Of a DNA stretch of 64,000 bases, positions 54,960 to 64,000 are shown piece after piece. The stretch comes from Ascarosepion bandense (lineage: Eukaryota; Mollusca; Cephalopoda; Sepiida; Sepiidae), in NCBI GenBank assembly GCA_037127315.1, contig JBBBDQ010001184.1, forward strand, positions 1,160,001 through 1,224,000, given 5' to 3'. The position numbers and the translations under genes were made by a program. Below the pieces are notes generated by a model, which saw nothing but the letters and a program-made list of their open reading frames with translations, ran no database searches and was not told where the DNA came from. Every line of letters begins with the position of its first letter. The first letter of the stretch is position 1.

Positions 54960-55215
54960 GACACATTCTCACCGGCGGTATGTGGCTTCCCTTTGTCTAT
55001 TCTACAAATATTTTTACGGATTCTGCTCTGACAAACTTAAGACACCGGTGCGCCCACCACAAAAATTTAATCGTGCAACTATCTTAGCAACAAGGTCCCA
55101 CCCACTTACAGTGAGATCAACCAAATGCAGTCGACAATTCTACTCTATCAGCCTCTTTAATTTTCATCTGAACAACTTTTTCAAAGAACAAAACGTTATA
55201 AATATTTCGTGACTG
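54960..55215 (+). pseudogene. CR1/L2-like LINE C-terminal fragment
   Basis: Reads THSHRRYVASLCLFYKYFYG, FCSDKLKTPVRPPQKFNRAT and THPLTV-type text, then CSRQFYSISLFNF (family: CNRNFYSNSFFPRTSRLWN). It ends without the tail, 110 bp before the hammerhead at 55331. Confidence 0.7.
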
Positions 55216-55330
55216 ATATCATAGTTTACTGCAATTCTTTCAAACAGCCTTAAAATTTTAAGTCTTTATCACTTTTCTAAATATGTTCAGAGGCCGTAAC
55301 AAGAAAAAAACTTCACAATAGCAAATATAA

Positions 55331-55373
55331 GCCCTGATGATGGTTATAACAACCGAAACATTATAATGTTGGC
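55331..55373 (+). ncRNA. Type I hammerhead ribozyme motif
   Basis: Stem I GCC (55331-55333) pairs with GGC (55371-55373). The core CTGATGA (55334-55340) is exact. Stem II GGTT/AACC (55342-55345 with 55351-55354) has a 5-nt loop and one unpaired T at 55341. GAAA is at 55355-55358. Stem III ACAT/ATGT (55358-55361 with 55366-55369) has a TATA loop, and the cleavage base T is at 55370. All conserved core bases are present; the extra T next to the core is the only anomaly. No coding partner lies adjacent. It sits between two CR1-like pieces, so it could be a solo PLE terminal repeat or a retrozyme-like unit. Confidence 0.65.
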
Positions 55374-55419
55374 GATCCCACAATGAATCCATTTTTTTTG
55401 TTCTCAAATATTTATTTTA

Positions 55420-55457
55420 TTTTTTAATTCTAATCTAATCTAATCTAATCTAATCTA
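55420..55457. repeat. (TCTAA)n pentanucleotide repeat
   Basis: Five to six units of TAATC just before the next LINE fragment. Confidence 0.9.
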
Positions 55458-56045
55458 TATCATTGATCTCCCCGACGCCATAAGATCACAAGTAGGGATG
55501 TACGCCGATGATACTACAGTTTACTCTCGCCTCGATCAAAAATCTGGTGTTGGTGACAAGGCGAACCTCGCTGCCGAGCTTGAGAAGGACCTCTAATCCG
55601 TGATGGAATGGGGTAAGAAATGGCTCGTAAAATTTAATTCTTCCAAAACGAAGCTGCTGTCAATTAACCACCACAGACAACCGCACCTCCCTACCATTAG
55701 CATGGAACAGGCTTGCCTCCCATAAACCGATGAAATGTAACCGCAATTTCTACTCCAACAGCTTCTTTCCTCGCACTTCCCGCCTGTGGAATTCCCTACC
55801 GCATGCTTGCTTCCCCGACGGCTACAACCTCCAGGAGTTTAAATGTAAGGTCAATAGACACCTCCTAACGCACTAACTCACACGCACTCTCTCCAACTCT
55901 CTCCCTATATACATCCTAAGTCGTCTACCACCCTCCTTCTGACATTTCCCAAACCCAATTGCTCTATTTAACCCCCTGCGCTATAGTGGCAGTGGAATGC
56001 CTTGCTTGGAGTGACACGATTTAAAAAAATCATTCTTAGATGTAC
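55450..56045 (+). pseudogene. CR1/L2-like LINE, motif C to 3' end with an internal deletion
   Basis: Begins YIIDLPDAIRSQVGMYADDT and TVYSRLDQKSG (motif C, YADD intact). Next are AAELEKDL*SVMEWGKKWLV and KTKLLSINHHRQPHLPTISM. A deletion then joins to CNRNFYSNSFFPRTSRLWNS and LPHACFPDGYNLQEFKC, KVNRHLL. It ends GCCTTGCTTGGAGTGACACGATTTAAAAAAATC. It is the best-preserved piece of this family and defines the tail used to recognise the others. Confidence 0.82.
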
Positions 56046-57479
56046 AAAACAGTTTCTGACTTTATTGTAACATAAAAACAACGTACAAATCCCCTAATGT
56101 TCCATTTGCAGTAACAATAATTTTACTTCTAGAGATATATAGGTTAGTGAAACTTTATATTATAAACTTAACTAAGAAGAGTTTGATTTGTTGCTTAAAA
56201 TCTTTTTGGTAATAATACAATTATTGTCATTTATACTTAGCATCAGAAAGAAACTGATGAAATTTCTAGGACGCATAATGAAGAAAGCTGGTGAGAAAAT
56301 ATGGCGTCAACAGGGCCTATTGAATTTTAGCGAGATATAAGAAATTAGCGCTTAAACTACCGAACAAGTAGAGGGCCTAGTCGTGATAACAAAACAAAAA
56401 ACAAAAACAATAAGAAGAATTATTTGTATTGAAAAGTAAGAACTGAACATTTGGCAGTTCTTAAAAGTTATTCATTTTTCACAAATAGCGTATTTTTAGT
56501 TTACTTATGTAACAGGTTCACAAGTGATGCACATTTAATACTAATATCTAATTTCGATAATTTGCTGGTCATGATAGTAAATTTGTTTTTATATCTTTTC
56601 ATGAAGATAACAGGGACATCAAAATATTCATCTGAATATTCTTTAATATTTCTCAGATAGCATTTTGAAAAGCGCATGAAACACATATTTGTTTGACTGA
56701 CAAGGCTAAAGTAGATTTTTCTTCAGTTTCAATATCCAAATAACAACAGAATGCACGCGAGCAAAGAAAAATGTATGAAATCATTCTCTTTTCTATTCTA
56801 TTTCTTCCTTTTAGAAAGAAGTTGATTTTTTGAAACCATTTTATCTTTCAATAAGGAATTTTATAGAATTCAGCTTCAAAACTATTTTCAAGAGAAGACA
56901 GCGATTAAACAGTTTTTCCATTTTGTCAACCTGTCAGGATTTGAAATACAAAGTTTTCATTTATAAATCTAATATCTCTTTAATTTTCTTTTATAAAGAA
57001 TCAATGATACCTTGAGACTTAAGATTCGATTACGAAGCTCTATGAATACTGAATTCTTAACAATTGAGGGTAAACGGTTTGGCAGGAGAACAGCTGACTT
57101 GGAAGGGTGAAAATGTCGGAAATTGATATCAATAGGCATGAATAAATACAAAAAGAAGGTTTAACTTAAATGATGCAAACTTTATCAAGGCAGCATTAAT
57201 TTTTGTTTTTATTCACGCTATCTTTTTACAGTTATAATATATCTTAAATTTTTACTCATCAATAAGGATGTTAGAAAAGACTTAGTGAAGGAGGGTGTAG
57301 TGTAACACACAGTATAGAGGTGTTAAAATTCTAATTAGAAAACAAAGAAAAGTTCAATAGAAAATGGTGCTAGTATTTGAATATTTCTGTACACTGAAGT
57401 ACTTTACTTAAAATAATTTTCACCTTTTAACCTTAATATTACAACCTGGAACAAATTTTCGTTGATTGTTAAATGAAAA
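56046..57479. other. Unassigned stretch
   Basis: Several 60-70-residue frames on both strands, none with a recognisable domain. AT-rich. Confidence 0.55.
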
Positions 57480-58420
57480 GTAATGTAGTAATGTTTTATT
57501 TACAAAAATTATGAAAAAAGAACATGTCACTGAAAGTATTGTCCATCGTTCGCCATTACATTTCCCTATCTTTCTAGCAGAATTTGAATTTGAATTTTAC
57601 ATAGGAAAAATGACATGTCTTTTGAGGCTAACCACATTTATGAATGAAAGTGTCGCTCAATCAGGCCATGTACCATCGATCGGAGTAAATGATAATCGGA
57701 TAAGGCAATGTCTGGGAATACGATGGGGGAGAAGCGCTTCCCATGTAAGCGTTTCTAATAGGTTTTCCACCGTTTTTCAACATACTGCCTAGAGTTATCA
57801 AGTTGCAACACCACATTTTCGAAACATTGCTCGTATAAGGGCTGTTTTGTTTTTCAATGCTCAGCTCAAACGCATCAGTTGTAGTCGTTAGCGTTCCCCG
57901 TAACGGTTTCGGTCAAAGCGAGCAGCTCATAATAAACTAAACGCAGCTGATCTCGCTAAACGCTGAGCAGAAAATTCAAACCATAAATATTCGGCTTTGC
58001 GCCAATGCTGATGCATGGCCGGGTTTACGCCACGTTCGTCTACGCTTAGAGTTATAATAGTGTATTTGCTTTTCAACTCCGGTCATGATACGCTGTAAAA
58101 ATCTTTTTCTGCTTTTGAAGTAGATGTCCACACGTGACAAAACGCTGTTTAACGTCTTTTGGTTTCGACTCGGAAGGTACCCCATGTCCATTCTTTTGAA
58201 TCCTTCCCAATGCTTTAAAACTTTTTGAAACTGTTGTGTGATCAACTTCTGATGATTCTGCAACCTCAGTTTGCGCCTGTTATGAATCTTTATTTAGTAA
58301 TGAGTCAAATTCTTCGTCTTCAAACTTTTTGGTGCGCCAAAACGTTCTTTATCTTCAACACCAAATTCATTATTTTTGTAGCTGTTAAACTAATCTCTGA
58401 ATGTTGTTTTCGACAGAGCA
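57480..58420 (-). pseudogene. mariner-type transposase, decayed
   Basis: Minus strand, N to C. FGVEDKERFGAPKSLKTKNL (family: F.VEDK.RSGRPK..ED) is near 58310-58370. The frame 58263-57976 has VLKHWEGFKRMDMGYLPSRN and SRKRFLQRIMTGVEKQIHYY (family: FL.RIVTGDEKWI.YDN, first catalytic D changed to V). NSKRRRTWRKPGHASALAQS follows. After decay, LPYPIIIYSDRWYMA (family: HPPYSPDLAPSDYHLF.SM) marks the third Asp region near 57680-57720. At least four frameshifts. This family (Mos1-like, NPKR..W..PG) differs from the mariner at 38172-39425. Confidence 0.75.
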
Positions 58421-58739
58421 TAGTCGTCTTAAGTTTTAGAAAGTGTTCTGATTTAGAAAGTATTCTATATTCTGCTAATTTAACTCGCATTTACTGCATG
58501 TGGTTTTATCGGTAAAATTATGATCATATATACTTGGATGTGTGTAGAATACAAATACTACATTCTGAAACTATGAGAGTGACAGTTGCATGTGCATGTC
58601 TATGTAGAAGTAATCTTATACTTCCTTACGTGTATTACACAACAAATGTTATATGCATGAAATGGGAACTTTTAAACACTACTATAAGTCTGATTTGTAT
58701 ACCGAGTACACAGTAAACAGCAACGGTGATACTGATTGA
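58421..58739. other. Unassigned stretch
   Basis: Nothing recognised. Confidence 0.5.
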
Positions 58740-58995
58740 TGTATTAACGAGAGTAGTCGTATCTGTCTCTTCAGTTTCTCTGCGTATATCGCTTTCAACT
58801 CATTTCAAAGAATACTAAAATGCTAACGTAATATCGTCCTTCTATATCGGAGTAAATGTTGGACAATCTCTTCACAGATGAAAAAGAGACCTGAGGCAAC
58901 AGTAATGTTTTCTACAGAAAAATTATGAGAATACCATGAACCGAACACTTGAACAAAGAAGAAGTTTTAGTGACAAGAGCAACAAAAAGGACGCA
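58740..58995 (+). pseudogene. RTE LINE C-terminal fragment
   Basis: From 58835: SSFYIGVNVGQSLHR (a decayed YGSECWTIS), RDLRQQ*CFLQKNYENTMNR (family: LEA.EMWFYRRI.RIPWT.H), and EEVLVRATKRT-like text at 58955-58985. Same block as 23430-23660. Confidence 0.65.
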
Positions 58996-59004
58996 AATTT
59001 GTTT

Positions 59005-59072
59005 TTTTTAAATTGTTTCACCTAAAGCAAGGCACTACTGCGACTGATGCCCGGGGGTTACGACGGGCAAGT
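59005..59072 (-). mobile_element. Orphan 3' tail of the CR1/L2-like LINE
   Basis: TTTTTTAAATTGTTTCACCTAAAGCAAGGCACTACTGCGACTGA is the reverse complement of the LINE terminus. It is followed by CCCGGGGGTTACGAC as in 21500 and 33365. Confidence 0.65.
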
Positions 59073-59079
59073 GAGTAAA

Positions 59080-59146
59080 TAGTCATCCGCAGACAGTCGT
59101 GTTTTGCTGAATCACAGCTCATCACTACGGTTAAATTTCCGATGTT
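59080..59146 (-). mobile_element. tRNA-derived SINE with 3' hammerhead, copy 4 (3' part only)
   Basis: Only the ribozyme end remains: minus strand CATCGGAAATTTAACCGTAG, then the hammerhead, then GGATGACTATTTAC. The tRNA head is replaced by a (TA)n-(TG)n tract. Confidence 0.7.
59087..59130 (-). ncRNA. Hammerhead motif in SINE copy 4
   Basis: Stem I CCGTA/TGCGG (59126-59130 with 59087-59091) is fully paired with one G-U. The core heptamer is GTGATGA (59119-59125; first C changed to G). Stem II GCTG/CAGC is perfect (59115-59118 with 59106-59109). The junction reads AAAA where GAAA is expected (59102-59105). The outer three pairs of stem III are ACA/TGT and the cleavage base is C (59092). Its stem I bases differ from copy 3 at two pairs but still pair. 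Confidence 0.7.
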
Positions 59147-59191
<45 letters not shown>

Positions 59192-59198
59192 ATGTGTT

Positions 59199-59247
<49 letters not shown>

Positions 59248-59256
59248 AATAAGATG
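59147..59256. repeat. (TA)n-(TG)n compound microsatellite
   Basis: TA run then interrupted TG run; minus-strand HTHTHT frames are artefacts. Confidence 0.95.
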
Positions 59257-59499
59257 CTGAAACATTAATGTTTGAAACAAAAATATCGGGCAAAATGACA
59301 AAACATTAGGTTTGTGGTTGGTCAGAAACCTATTTTTAACTTTTTGAAACATTAAGCACATCTTTTGCGTATATATATATATATGTATGTATGTATGCGT
59401 ATGTGTGTGTGTGTCTGTGTAAAGAAAACTTTACTTTTCTTCGTGATGTTTTTCATATTGTTTTTTTACAGATGTTTCATATAAAAATATTAATTTTTG

Positions 59500-59546
<47 letters not shown>

Positions 59547-59944
59547 CTAAATCAATAGAGTCGTGCAGCCTCAAGCATCTGTTCCGCGAGACCTGGCACC
59601 ACTCAGTATTTTATTTTTCTCATCTGTGTCTCTGAAACATAATCGAACAGCACTCTGCTCGAAGACAAAGACGCAGTATTTATTCAGTAATCACCTGTTC
59701 ATACATGTTTCATTAAATATCGCGAACAAGGGACATTTTATTATACCTTTATCAGTGTTCTCGTGTTCTTTCAGAGAGAAACTTATAAACTGCTAGTAGT
59801 GACAATTCATTACTTGTTAGTACATTGTTCCTAGTATATATTCTCAGGTTTCATCGTGTAAAAGTCTTAACAATTCAAATCATTTTTCTGTCATATTCAA
59901 TGTAGCACACATAGTCACATACACCAACGTGTATATATATATAT
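59257..59944. other. Simple repeats and unassigned sequence
   Basis: TA/TATG/TG tract at 59370-59420 and about eleven GATA units at 59502-59546. A 77-residue frame at 59563-59796 has no recognisable domain. Confidence 0.6.
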
Positions 59945-60112
59945 ATTCGCAAACAGATCTGTTTTGATGTATCACAGCTCATCAGTAAAGTTACATATCC
60001 GATTGCTTCTAGGATTAAAACCCAACTGAATTCACATCAGTCGACGATTCTACCTCTGAGCTCTGCATTCGGTAGAGGAAGGAGGACTTTAGCGTGTTAT
60101 ATAAAATGTAAA
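59945..60112 (-). mobile_element. tRNA-derived SINE with 3' hammerhead, copy 2
   Basis: Minus strand: TAACACGCTAAAGTCCTCC, then AGAGCTCAGAGGTAGAATCG (the best A box of the family, near 60045-60065), GTCGACTGATGTGAATTCAG, and GGGTTTTAATCCTAG (B box with TTCGA changed to TTTTA). The hammerhead remnant is at 59953-59985, followed by (TA)n. It gives the full length of the family, about 165 bp. Confidence 0.75.
59950..59990 (-). ncRNA. Hammerhead motif in SINE copy 2 (decayed)
   Basis: The core CTGATGA is exact (59979-59985) and stem III ACAGATCTGT is exact (59953-59962). GAAA has become AAAA, the 3' strand of stem II is CATC where CAGC is expected, and stem I no longer pairs. Confidence 0.55.
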
Positions 60113-60177
60113 CACACGCCAGTAGTCAAGAGTGTTCAAACCCATTACCAATAGCCGAGATTGTTTATATACATTAC

Positions 60178-60180
<3 letters not shown>

Positions 60181-60222
<42 letters not shown>
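60181..60222. repeat. (TA)n microsatellite
   Basis: TA run. Confidence 0.9.
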
Positions 60223-60224
60223 GT

Positions 60225-60420
60225 ATTTTTACGGAGATTAATGAAACTTGGTTATAAACAAACGACAATTTGAAATGATTTGTTTGAAAATTATTTTATA
60301 GATAGTCGTATTTAAGTAGATATTCTGTTTTTAATTAAACAGTATTATATATTTATATCTAAAAGAAATTATAAAAATTTATCGTAAATGTTCAGGCCAG
60401 TAGACACAAATCATTTCATA
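60225..60420 (-). repeat. Dispersed repeat, inverted relative to 12755-12905
   Basis: AACTTGGTTATAAACAAACGACAATTTGAAATGATTTGTTT is the reverse complement of 12850-12890. TTTAAGTAGATATTCTGTTTTTAATTAAACAGTATTATATA and AATTTATCGTAAATGTTCAGGCCAGTAGACA match the rest. A third partial copy lies at 32225-32280. Confidence 0.75.
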
Positions 60421-60449
60421 TATATATATATAATTTGAGTATCTTCATC

Positions 60450-60760
60450 GAGCAAGGAAGATTTTTCGTCTGAATATATTTTGCACATTTATAAATAGAG
60501 CATTTGTTCTTGCATTTTATACGCTTGCTATATCTGGTCGTGTGCTCTTTGCTATTCATGTTGAGGTTCTTGAAACATTTTAAAAAGGTTATGTATTATG
60601 ATCTATTCTGACTTGGCAGTCCGCTTTCAGTTTCTTTCTTATCGACGTGATGTGATTTCTCTCTGTATTTTCTACGAAAATTCTGTTCTTGAGTTTAATA
60701 ATACTTTGGTATAGTGTCTAATTTCTACTTTTTATATAGTCTATTATATTATTTGTATAT
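60450..60760 (+). pseudogene. CR1/L2-like LINE fragment, very decayed
   Basis: TATTTTGCACATTTATAAATAGAGCATT, GCTATATCTGGTCGTGTGC and TTCATGTTGAGGTTCTTGA parallel 9615-9695 and 30710-30790. No frame survives. Confidence 0.6.
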
Positions 60761-61164
60761 ATGGCAGTTAGCTCAGAAGTTAAGTAGTTTTTTTTTATAG
60801 TAATTTAATATATATAATATATATCAATCAATATAATATTTATCAATCTTTCAAAATTATTCGGAATGTATATAATTCCTTTATATAATGTATTAACTTT
60901 ACTTTGAATTTTTATACTATGTTTACATTCCGATCTGTTAGTAATTTATTTTAGATTATTTAGAATTTGTTTAAGTTGTTTAGAGTTGATAGTCCTTTTT
61001 GTATGTTATATATTTCTCCCTTTTGATCATTAGTAACTTCAAACTACCTTTTCAGAAAGCTACGTTTAAATTGCCAGGTGATGTTGTTATGAAGAACTAC
61101 TAGATTATATAATTTGAAATTTGTGAAATGAAGCAGAAAATTCTCTTTTAGGCACGTCAGATTA

Positions 61165-61165
<1 letters not shown>
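60761..61165. other. Unassigned AT-rich stretch
   Basis: Nothing recognised. Confidence 0.5.

Positions 61166-61215
<50 letters not shown>
61166..61215. repeat. (TA)n microsatellite
   Basis: TA run. Confidence 0.9.
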
Positions 61216-61217
<2 letters not shown>

Positions 61218-61224
61218 AACAAAT

Positions 61225-61300
61225 TAAATATTGGCTTAAAAATTTATATCTCAAACTCAAGTTTTGAAAATGCTTCTGCTCATCAGGGGCTAAGATGGTT
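61225..61300 (-). ncRNA. Hammerhead-like string, probably a decayed PLE terminal repeat
   Basis: Minus strand CCCTGATGAGCAGAAGC...TTTTCAAAACTTGAG has the CTGATGA core and a near GAAAC (AAAAC) at suitable distance. Stem II can only form GAA/TTC and stem I is not evident. It sits next to (TA)n like the motif at 3631-3694. Confidence 0.35.
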
Positions 61301-61654
61301 AAAATCGATTTATTAACTTATATCATATATATTTTTAAAGTCATGATAAGAAAACGATAATGTTTTTACTAAGAGCTAATTTTAAAATTATTCTTTCTTA
61401 AGAGTGTTATTAGATGTCACAATCTAGTGTAAATATTTCGATTATGTTTATTACATACTTTTATATATCTTTTCTTTTTTCTTGTGCCTGTGGGTAGTGA
61501 AAATCCTTATTATATTATTAATATTATTATTAATTATATTTCTATTTATAGCTAAATTAATCGTTTTTAAGCCTCTTTTCTTTCGCGTATTCGGTTTCAA
61601 TATCTAAAAATTATATGGCATTGGTACACATACATACTATCTGTATACATAAAG
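61301..61654. other. Unassigned AT-rich stretch
   Basis: Nothing recognised. Confidence 0.5.
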
Positions 61655-61790
61655 AATAAAAGAGAGCCAAAAAAGATTGCAGAGAATTTTATAAAACATT
61701 ACTAAGAAGTACAAAGTATAGAAGGTTGTAGAGCACCATGAATGCAGATGTCTTGAACGGGCACGTCATATAGAAGAAGATCAAGCGTAT
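61655..61790 (+). mobile_element. RTE LINE 3' terminus, decayed
   Basis: GTAGAGCACCATGAATGCAGATGTCTTGAACGGGCACGTCATATAGAAGAAGA corresponds to the RATRDRETWRTMIAYVLKGQGT end and the ACATAGAAGAAGAA tail. Confidence 0.6.
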
Positions 61791-62579
61791 AGCCAGATTT
61801 CTAGACTTAAAATCGAAGTTCACTGAGTGGGAGAGAAACAAAATGACGCCTGAGTCCAAATATATTTACGACTCCTTTGAAACGTATGGAAAATCCAATA
61901 AATATAGGTAATGTCATTAAATCTCTGTTCAGTGCAAAAGATCATACGAACTTCAAATTTAAATTTCCACGTTAGCATTTACTAATCAATTAGATTTAAA
62001 AATGCAGATAATCTTCCTGCCGTTTAATACCAGAAAATTGAAAACTTCATACAAGAAAATGTGTAACACTCTTTTCCCTCTAAATTTTATGAGTTAAGTA
62101 AATCTAACTCTTAATTTCTTGTGATTCGATTTTAATATGAATAACGTAACGAAAACAATTAATATCAGTTTTTTTTATATAAAGAGACAAGGGATGTAAA
62201 CAATACTGAACAATCAAATACTTTCTTGAGTACTTAATCCCTTTTGTATATTATAATTCCTTCTTTTATTTTTGTTGTTTTTTAAGTATTTCATACAAAA
62301 CGAAAAACATACGAGCGAGATATATAAACAAGCGTAATTGTAGCAGCAATACAAATATCACCATTGATAGCTTGCCAACATTTACACGCATACATAAAAT
62401 AACGTAAACGTGAACATTTGTGTGATGAATTCATACACATTTTTAAGTCCACACTAAAACATTTTATTTCTTTTTGTTGTAAAAGAAAAACAAAACATGT
62501 TCGTTAAATTTTGTTTGCAAGGAACTTTGTAATGTATTTCTTTAAACAAAGTTTATTTTTGTACTCAATAGTAAAATTA
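61791..62579. other. Unassigned stretch
   Basis: Nothing recognised. Confidence 0.5.
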
Positions 62580-62810
62580 TTTCAATATGTTGAACTGATC
62601 TTTGTTGCCATTTGTACGATGGTTCGGCCGTAGTATGCTTCGACGTTCTTCAGGTGGTAGGAAGTTTGAACCAAACCCCTTATTACAATCACTGGGTATA
62701 TCTTCTGCATTCCTTGCGTAGTGCCTGTTCACATGAATTAGGCTGGAGCGTACAACAGCCGAAACGTCGTACAAATTGCAACAAAGATTAAGACAACAGT
62801 CCGAATAATG
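62580..62810. repeat. Imperfect inverted repeat with hammerhead-core-like arms
   Basis: The minus-strand arm (62680-62585) reads CTGAAGAACGTCGAAGC...CGGCCGAACC...TCGTACAAATGGCAACAAAG. The plus-strand arm (62745-62795) reads GCTGGAGCGTACAACAGCCGAAACGTCGTACAAATTGCAACAAAG. Both share GCCGAA.C.TCGTACAAAT.GCAACAAAGAT. The arms resemble PLE terminal repeats facing each other with no element between. Confidence 0.6.
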
Positions 62811-63159
62811 TAAAAACTGTAAATACTACTACATCTCAGAAAATACAAATATGTCGAACTGTGTTTGAAGATTTTTCTTCTTCATTTTTCCACACACTTT
62901 ATCCTCGAAATGTACGAAGCCAAAAATAACCATAATTACAACTAGTCTAATACAGAATATAGCATTTGTTTGCAATATGGTAACTGGATTTTAAAAAAGC
63001 AGCGCATATCCTTGCATATGAGGCTCATTTAGAAATACATCGGTAAGTCGGGCAACCCAACCTGATCAGACAGCCTCTGATTTAAAGTGTTCACAAGTAA
63101 CAAGAAGCAACAACCAAATCATATTGTTCTTCAAACATAAAAATATCAACCTCCTAAAC
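62811..63159. other. Unassigned stretch
   Basis: Nothing secure. Confidence 0.45.
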
Positions 63160-63589
63160 ATCTGTCCGTGGAACTCCTTCATTGTTCCTGAGCGGTGATA
63201 CAAACTGCGTCAACCTAGGGAACATTCCTTAGTCGTTAAGTCAAGCAACAAAAAAAGCAAATCAGTGCCACTGGACGAGATATTTACTGCAGTCAATCTA
63301 GATTCACGATGCTCCACTACTTCTAACATTTGAGACTCACCATACCCTGAACATTTTAGCGAATTATCTTAATTCCCTTCGTACCCCATTAGTTAGATGT
63401 AAGTTCCACTCCTGCACCGTCTTCATCTGAATCACCGCTCTGTGGAACAGACTCCCAAAAGGATTATTCATCTATCACTAAAATATTAATCTGTTCAGTT
63501 CTAGGGTTAACGGTTATCTTTCCCACATATCTCCATAACCTGCACTTCTTATTCTGTAATCCTGTAAGTGTTTTTTGTTATCTTATATA
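63160..63589 (+). pseudogene. CR1/Jockey-like LINE C-terminal fragment
   Basis: 63365-63530 reads VPH*LDVSSTPAPSSSESPL and, shifted, ALWNRLPKGLFIYH then NINLFSSRVNGYLSHISP (family: LWN.LP..........F...V...L). No tail recognised, so this may be a different CR1-type subfamily. Confidence 0.55.
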
Positions 63590-63905
63590 GGGTAAGGATG
63601 TGCGTTGTGGTGCATTGGATATCGGCTCAGAACGAGAAATCGGGGAGCCGAGCTCGAATTCCAGCTGAATTCATTGCATTCACTTACGCGCAAATACCTT
63701 TGGGAAAGATATTAATCCGCCTATTCCTTCCAGTTATGGGTTAAATAACAGGACAGATTTGGTTCTATAGCCTTGGTCGGCAACCAGTCTACCGCAGAAA
63801 GCAATGGCAACCTACTGCGGGATAATCTTCTGCCCAGTCAGTCATGTTTCTGTCGTGACATGATCGCCCAAGCGTGTATCACGTATGGCACTCAACTGAC
63901 TGTAA
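63590..63905 (+). mobile_element. SINE family 2, reference copy
   Basis: The head GTGGTGCATTGGATATCGG (A-box-like) and GAGCTCGAATTCCAGC (B box) give a tRNA-derived Pol III promoter. The body is TTCACTTACGCGCAAATACC, GGTTAAATAACAGGACAGA, TATAGCCTTGGTCGGCAACC, CAACCTACTGCGGGATAATC, TTCTGCCCAGTCAGTCATG and CATGATCGCCCAAGCGTGTA, ending ATGGCACTCAACTGACTGTAACC. Copies: 1535, 2306, 47223 (minus), 51680, 54475 (minus), and a scrap at 19395. Confidence 0.8.
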
Positions 63906-64000
63906 CCTTTTTTTGTAAAATAAGGAAAAAGATAAATTTGGATAACTTTGCATCTATAGTTGTCTTGGGTTATGGGTTAATAGCAAGAAATTCTGAAATC
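63906..64000. other. Window end
   Basis: GTTATGGGTTAATAGCAAGAAATTC may be a truncated piece of SINE family 2; too short to decide. Confidence 0.3.

Noticed and set aside
1..64000. Host protein-coding genes with introns
   Set aside because: No conserved non-transposon domain or chain of exon-like frames was seen on either strand; spliced short exons cannot be excluded without transcript data.

Overview
This 64 kb window is AT-rich, intron-scale animal DNA with no host protein-coding gene, rRNA or intact tRNA gene that I can support. Everything recognisable is repetitive: degraded retroelements from at least six reverse-transcriptase lineages, a broken Helitron, three Tc1/mariner-type transposase relics, several tRNA-derived SINEs, and many (TA)n, (TG)n, (GATA)n, (ATT)n and (GAA)n simple repeats. 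The mix (RTE, CR1/L2-like and restriction-endonuclease LINEs, Penelope-like elements with GIY-YIG domains, (TA)n-(TG)n blocks) suggests an invertebrate, perhaps a mollusc; the species cannot be fixed from the sequence alone. Longer open frames without a repeat identity are mostly microsatellite translations or antisense shadows.

Layout. 1-4.7 kb: Penelope-like (PLE) remnants on the minus strand, the second ending in a near-canonical hammerhead ribozyme. 4.8-7.3 kb: an RTE fragment interrupted by a Ty3/gypsy-type LTR, a tandemly repeated primer-binding-site array and a decayed gag. 9.2-10.5 kb: a CR1-like LINE tail and a SINE-hammerhead copy. 10.6-17.6 kb: PLE fragments, including a PLE bounded by long inverted terminal repeats with a 5'-truncated RTE lodged in its 3' end. 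18.5-24.3 kb: alternating RTE and CR1-like 3' ends. 25.7-26.9 kb: an unidentified tandem duplication. 27.2-28.1 kb: a PLE reverse transcriptase. 29-31.8 kb: CR1-like LINE pieces and a DDE transposase piece. 32.4-40.6 kb: two copies of a restriction-like-endonuclease (RLE) LINE, one interrupted by a CR1-like tail and the other by a mariner. 42.2-47.5 kb: a Helitron Rep-helicase relic split by RTE elements. 47.8-50.6 kb: an APE-endonuclease LINE. 52.8-54.4 kb: a second RLE LINE type flanked by a 116-bp direct duplication. 55-64 kb: CR1-like pieces, a mariner, RTE tails, three SINE families and more hammerhead motifs.

The most interesting signal is a short tRNA-derived SINE, present five times (756-916, 10277-10455, 28440-28612, 59080-59146, 59945-60112). 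Its 3' end is a type I hammerhead ribozyme fold followed by a (TA)n tail. Stem I sequences differ between copies while pairing is kept in three of them, and stem II pairing is kept in two of the best-preserved copies, as expected of a structure that was under selection. Pol III-type promoter boxes joined to a self-cleaving 3' end make it a candidate ribozyme-bearing SINE or retrozyme-like family. Two further hammerheads (3631-3694 and 55331-55373) are of the kind found in PLE terminal repeats. A second unusual object is the LTR leader at 5405-5840: about six 70-bp units each restate the primer-binding site next to its own complement, partly with compensatory changes.
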